Assembly: GCA_012728025.1 (NCBI GenBank)
Contig: JAAYFX010000051.1
Span: 1 to 5,253 of the forward strand
Direction of reading: 5' to 3'
Source: Clostridiales bacterium
Lineage (GTDB): Bacteria; Bacillota; Clostridia; Oscillospirales; Oscillospiraceae
DNA length: 5,253 bases
The notes under the pieces were generated by a model. The model worked only from the letters and a program-made list of their open reading frames with translations, was not told the origin of the DNA and did no database searches. Of this stretch, positions 4,475 through 5,253 are shown piece by piece. Numbering within the stretch: position 1 is the first letter of the stretch; each line of letters begins with the position of its first letter. Both the position numbers and the translations under genes were made by a program.

Positions 4475-5253
4475 ATGCAAAAAAATAAACAAAAGCTGCT
4501 TAGCTTGCTCTTAACAGTAGTTATGGTTATTGGACTTCTGCCCATGACGGCCTTTGCAGCCGACACCCGCATCCCCATATCCACCGTAGAGGCGACCTCG
4601 ACCATAACCCCTCCGGTTTACGGCGAAACGATTAAAACGCCATACTTTACGGTAACCCAAGGGAGCCCGGCATACTTTTTTTACAATCTTTATTGGGAAA
4701 AGAAAAGCGGAGATAGTTGGGAAGACGTAACAAGTGGCACCTTTACAGAGGGAACGTGGCGCTATAGAACCCAGGTTAGAATTGACGAGCCAGAGGGAAC
4801 AACCCATGTGCTGGCAGCGCCTTTGAGTGTACGGGTAAACGGAGAGCTATGGGCAGAGAATAAAACACCTGCGGTTTGGGACACCTTTTCTTATGATAGG
4901 GTGTCTTCCCCCGAATATACCGTGACTGCGCCATCTGGAATGCCGCTTACCTTTACGGACAACTCTGGTTTTGATATTCTGAACAATCAAAGTGGGGAAG
5001 CAATCACCGCTTATTCTGTGGCAAGTTATGTTTCAGGCGGAACAAAGCCTTATACCTTTAGCAAAACCTCCGGCCCTAATTGGATTGCTGTTTCAAACAC
5101 CGGGCAGATTAGCGGGACGCCAACGACAATTGGAATAAACGCCGATTTAGTCGTGAGGGTAACAGACAACGAAGGGGCTTATGAGGAAATAACAATTTCT
5201 GTTGGCAACACCATCCCCCAACCGGGTGACCGCATCCCCATATCCACCGTAGA
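4475..5253 (+). CDS. Secreted/surface repeat protein with signal peptide and Ig-like module (3' end outside window)
   Basis: ATG 4475 follows AAGGAG (4461-4466) by 8 nt, and 259 codons are visible before the window ends. The N-terminus is a classic Sec signal peptide: a K-rich start (3-7), a hydrophobic core (8-22) and AFA-A with probable cleavage after A28 or A29. A beta-rich, aromatic-rich module follows (about 30-150; repeated W, Y and G, ending near LSVRVNGELW). Next is a putative Ig domain of the He_PIG/dystroglycan-like kind (about 178-247), recognised by GGTKPYTF, the hallmark GQISGTP (210-216) and LVVRVTDNEG. After PQPG, the sequence DRIPISTVE begins again at 252-259, copying TRIPISTVE at 31-39, so the protein is built of modules of 221 residues. 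In the family such proteins are large, exported, often cell-wall attached, with adhesive or structural roles. The anchor (SLH, LPXTG or other) is beyond the window. Confidence 0.88.
   Translation, partial: MQKNKQKLLSLLLTVVMVIGLLPMTAFAADTRIPISTVEATSTITPPVYGETIKTPYFTVTQGSPAYFFYNLYWEKKSGDSWEDVTSGTFTEGTWRYRTQVRIDEPEGTTHVLAAPLSVRVNGELWAENKTPAVWDTFSYDRVSSPEYTVTAPSGMPLTFTDNSGFDILNNQSGEAITAYSVASYVSGGTKPYTFSKTSGPNWIAVSNTGQISGTPTTIGINADLVVRVTDNEGAYEEITISVGNTIPQPGDRIPISTV
4567..4590 (+). repeat. First copy of 24-bp direct repeat (start of repeat module 1)
   Basis: These 24 bases recur without mismatch at 5230-5253, 663 nt (221 codons) downstream in the same reading frame. They encode RIPISTVE at the beginning of the mature protein. 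The preceding base differs (C versus A), which marks the left edge of the identity. Confidence 0.9.
5230..5253 (+). repeat. Second copy of 24-bp direct repeat, cut by the window edge
   Basis: This is identical to 4567-4590 and runs to the last base of the window, so the repeat may extend further. It follows a short PQPGD linker after the Ig-like module, as expected where a new module begins. Confidence 0.9.

Noticed and set aside
4511..4807. Minus-strand open frame of 98 codons opposite the exported protein gene
   Set aside because: The plus frame has a textbook signal peptide and module repeat; the reverse frame has R/G-rich antisense composition.
4567..5253. CRISPR or short tandem repeat array
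   Set aside because: Only two copies of one 24-bp sequence occur, 663 nt apart and in coding frame, so this is a protein module repeat.

Overview
The window looks like DNA from a low-GC, Gram-positive anaerobe of the Clostridia type. The support is strong AAGGAG/AGGAGG ribosome binding sites before every gene, GTG and TTG starts, overlapping stop/start codons, A+T-rich spacers and protein families common in Clostridia. This taxonomic reading is inference from style; no ribosomal or other marker gene is present.

Layout, all on the + strand. (1) 2-151 is the 3' end of an XRE-type (Cro/CI) helix-turn-helix regulator gene. (2) 165-1859, 1856-3160 and 3160-3819 form a tightly coupled signalling cassette. 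It encodes a seven/eight-helix membrane sensor with a degraded kinase domain, a three-helix membrane PAS histidine kinase with an intact catalytic core, and a NarL/LuxR-type response regulator. (3) 3820-4000 is a spacer holding an imperfect A+T-rich dyad, a strong rho-independent terminator (3885-3923) and a candidate sigma-A-type promoter (3926-3955). (4) 4001-4381 encodes a stand-alone receiver-like protein lacking the phosphorylation residues, read from a TTG start. (5) 4381-4474 holds an orphan strong Shine-Dalgarno sequence with a possible 21-codon ORF. (6) From 4475 to the window edge runs the 5' part of a secreted or surface protein. It has a signal peptide, a beta-rich module, a putative Ig (He_PIG-like) module, and the beginning of a second copy of the first module exactly 221 codons later.

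A plausible reading, not shown by the sequence, is as follows. The 7TM protein senses an envelope or extracellular signal and modulates the neighbouring active kinase, which phosphorylates the LuxR-type regulator. The regulator may act on its own locus and on the following transcription unit, which encodes a phosphorylation-independent receiver-like protein and a large repetitive exported protein. The terminator followed at once by a promoter separates the signalling operon from the exported-protein operon. The most notable points are the degenerate kinase paired with an intact one, the pseudo-receiver placed directly before an exported repeat protein, and the overlapping, mutually exclusive dyads just after the response regulator gene.
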